A stretch of 6,072 nucleotides of DNA from Bacillota bacterium (lineage in GTDB: Bacteria > Bacillota > Bacilli > Alicyclobacillales > SLC66). The DNA is taken from NCBI GenBank assembly GCA_021797415.1, contig JAJZZT010000298.1, positions 1-6,072 of the forward strand, given 5' to 3'. A program made the translations under genes and the position numbers. The notes below the pieces were generated by a model that was not told the origin of the DNA, ran no database searches, and saw nothing but the letters and a program-made list of their open reading frames with translations. Of the stretch, positions 5,928 to 6,072 are shown piece after piece (the first letter of the stretch is position 1; every line of letters begins with the position of its first letter).

Positions 5928-6072
5928 TGTTTGAACAGGCCCTTCCAGGGAAATGTCGACTCGTTCGGCGCTGTGCTCGTGGACAAAGCGGGTCAGGCGT
6001 TCCAGCGTCTCCACCTCCGCATGGCGCGGCACCCCGTGACCGAGATTGAAAATAAAACCGGGCTCTCGCCGT
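5916..6072 (-). CDS. hemE: Uroporphyrinogen decarboxylase, C-terminal end (partial)
   Basis: Decarboxylates the four acetate side chains of uroporphyrinogen III to give coproporphyrinogen III, the substrate of the HemY/CgoX product of this cluster. Only the last 51 codons lie in the window; the 5' part is beyond the right edge. [12 protein letters not shown] (5-16 of the visible part) is the diagnostic C-terminal UroD block with its conserved His, followed by [16 protein letters not shown], the final helix. After that helix the protein continues with about 15 residues ([15 protein letters not shown]), somewhat different from the short polar tail of B. subtilis HemE. It is the first visible gene of the hemE-hemH-hemY cluster, the same order as in Bacillus. 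Confidence 0.92.
   Translation of the reverse strand, partial: RREPGFIFNLGHGVPRHAEVETLERLTRFVHEHSAERVDISLEGPVQTGDG

Noticed and set aside
5882..5986. Upstream extension of hemH to ATG 5986
   Set aside because: It overlaps the end of hemE in another frame. The ribosome binding site at 5885-5895 and the exact match of Tyr13 and His183 numbering support the start at 5881.
5333..6049. 238-codon plus-strand open frame opposite hemH and hemE
   Set aside because: Antisense to certain hem genes, arginine-rich, with no recognisable domain; a shadow frame.

Overview
The window looks like chromosomal DNA of a GC-rich, endospore-forming member of the Bacilli. An Alicyclobacillaceae-type organism (Alicyclobacillus, Kyrpidia, Effusibacillus or Tumebacillus) fits best. 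The evidence is a Spo0E-like sporulation phosphatase, a SleB/CwlJ-type spore cortex hydrolase, a hemE-hemH-hemY cluster in the Bacillus order, a Bacillus-type RocD, AGGAGG-type ribosome binding sites and a GC-rich third codon position. The genus is an inference from composition and gene content.

Plus strand, 1-2239. An almost complete or complete ornithine aminotransferase gene (rocD) runs in from the left edge. A gap of about 110 bases follows, holding a good candidate extended -10 promoter (1217-1245). Next come a small Spo0E-family aspartyl-phosphate phosphatase and, 31 bases later, a single-domain GT51 peptidoglycan glycosyltransferase that starts with TTG. These last two probably form one transcript. 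The glycosyltransferase has non-consensus residues at two conserved positions, including Gln in place of the motif 3 glutamate.

Middle, 2240-3440. A 430-base stretch has no confident gene. It holds a possible small minus-strand ORF, weak hairpins and a short motif resembling an insertion-sequence end. The secreted LysM plus Hydrolase_2 protein (SleB/CwlJ type) follows. Its linker is three near-identical 30-base repeats. It converges on hemY, and a strong hairpin covers the hemY stop codon.

Minus strand, 6072-3438. The 3' end of hemE (uroporphyrinogen decarboxylase), then hemH/cpfC (coproporphyrin ferrochelatase), then hemY/cgoX (coproporphyrinogen III oxidase) form a tight operon. Together they take uroporphyrinogen III through coproporphyrinogen III and coproporphyrin III to Fe-coproporphyrin, the coproporphyrin-dependent heme route of Gram-positive bacteria.

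No CRISPR array, complete mobile element, tRNA, rRNA or clearly new multi-gene system is visible. The most unusual signals are the altered GT51 catalytic motifs, a two-block leader sequence shared by the glycosyltransferase and cortex hydrolase genes, and the in-frame tandem repeat in the hydrolase.
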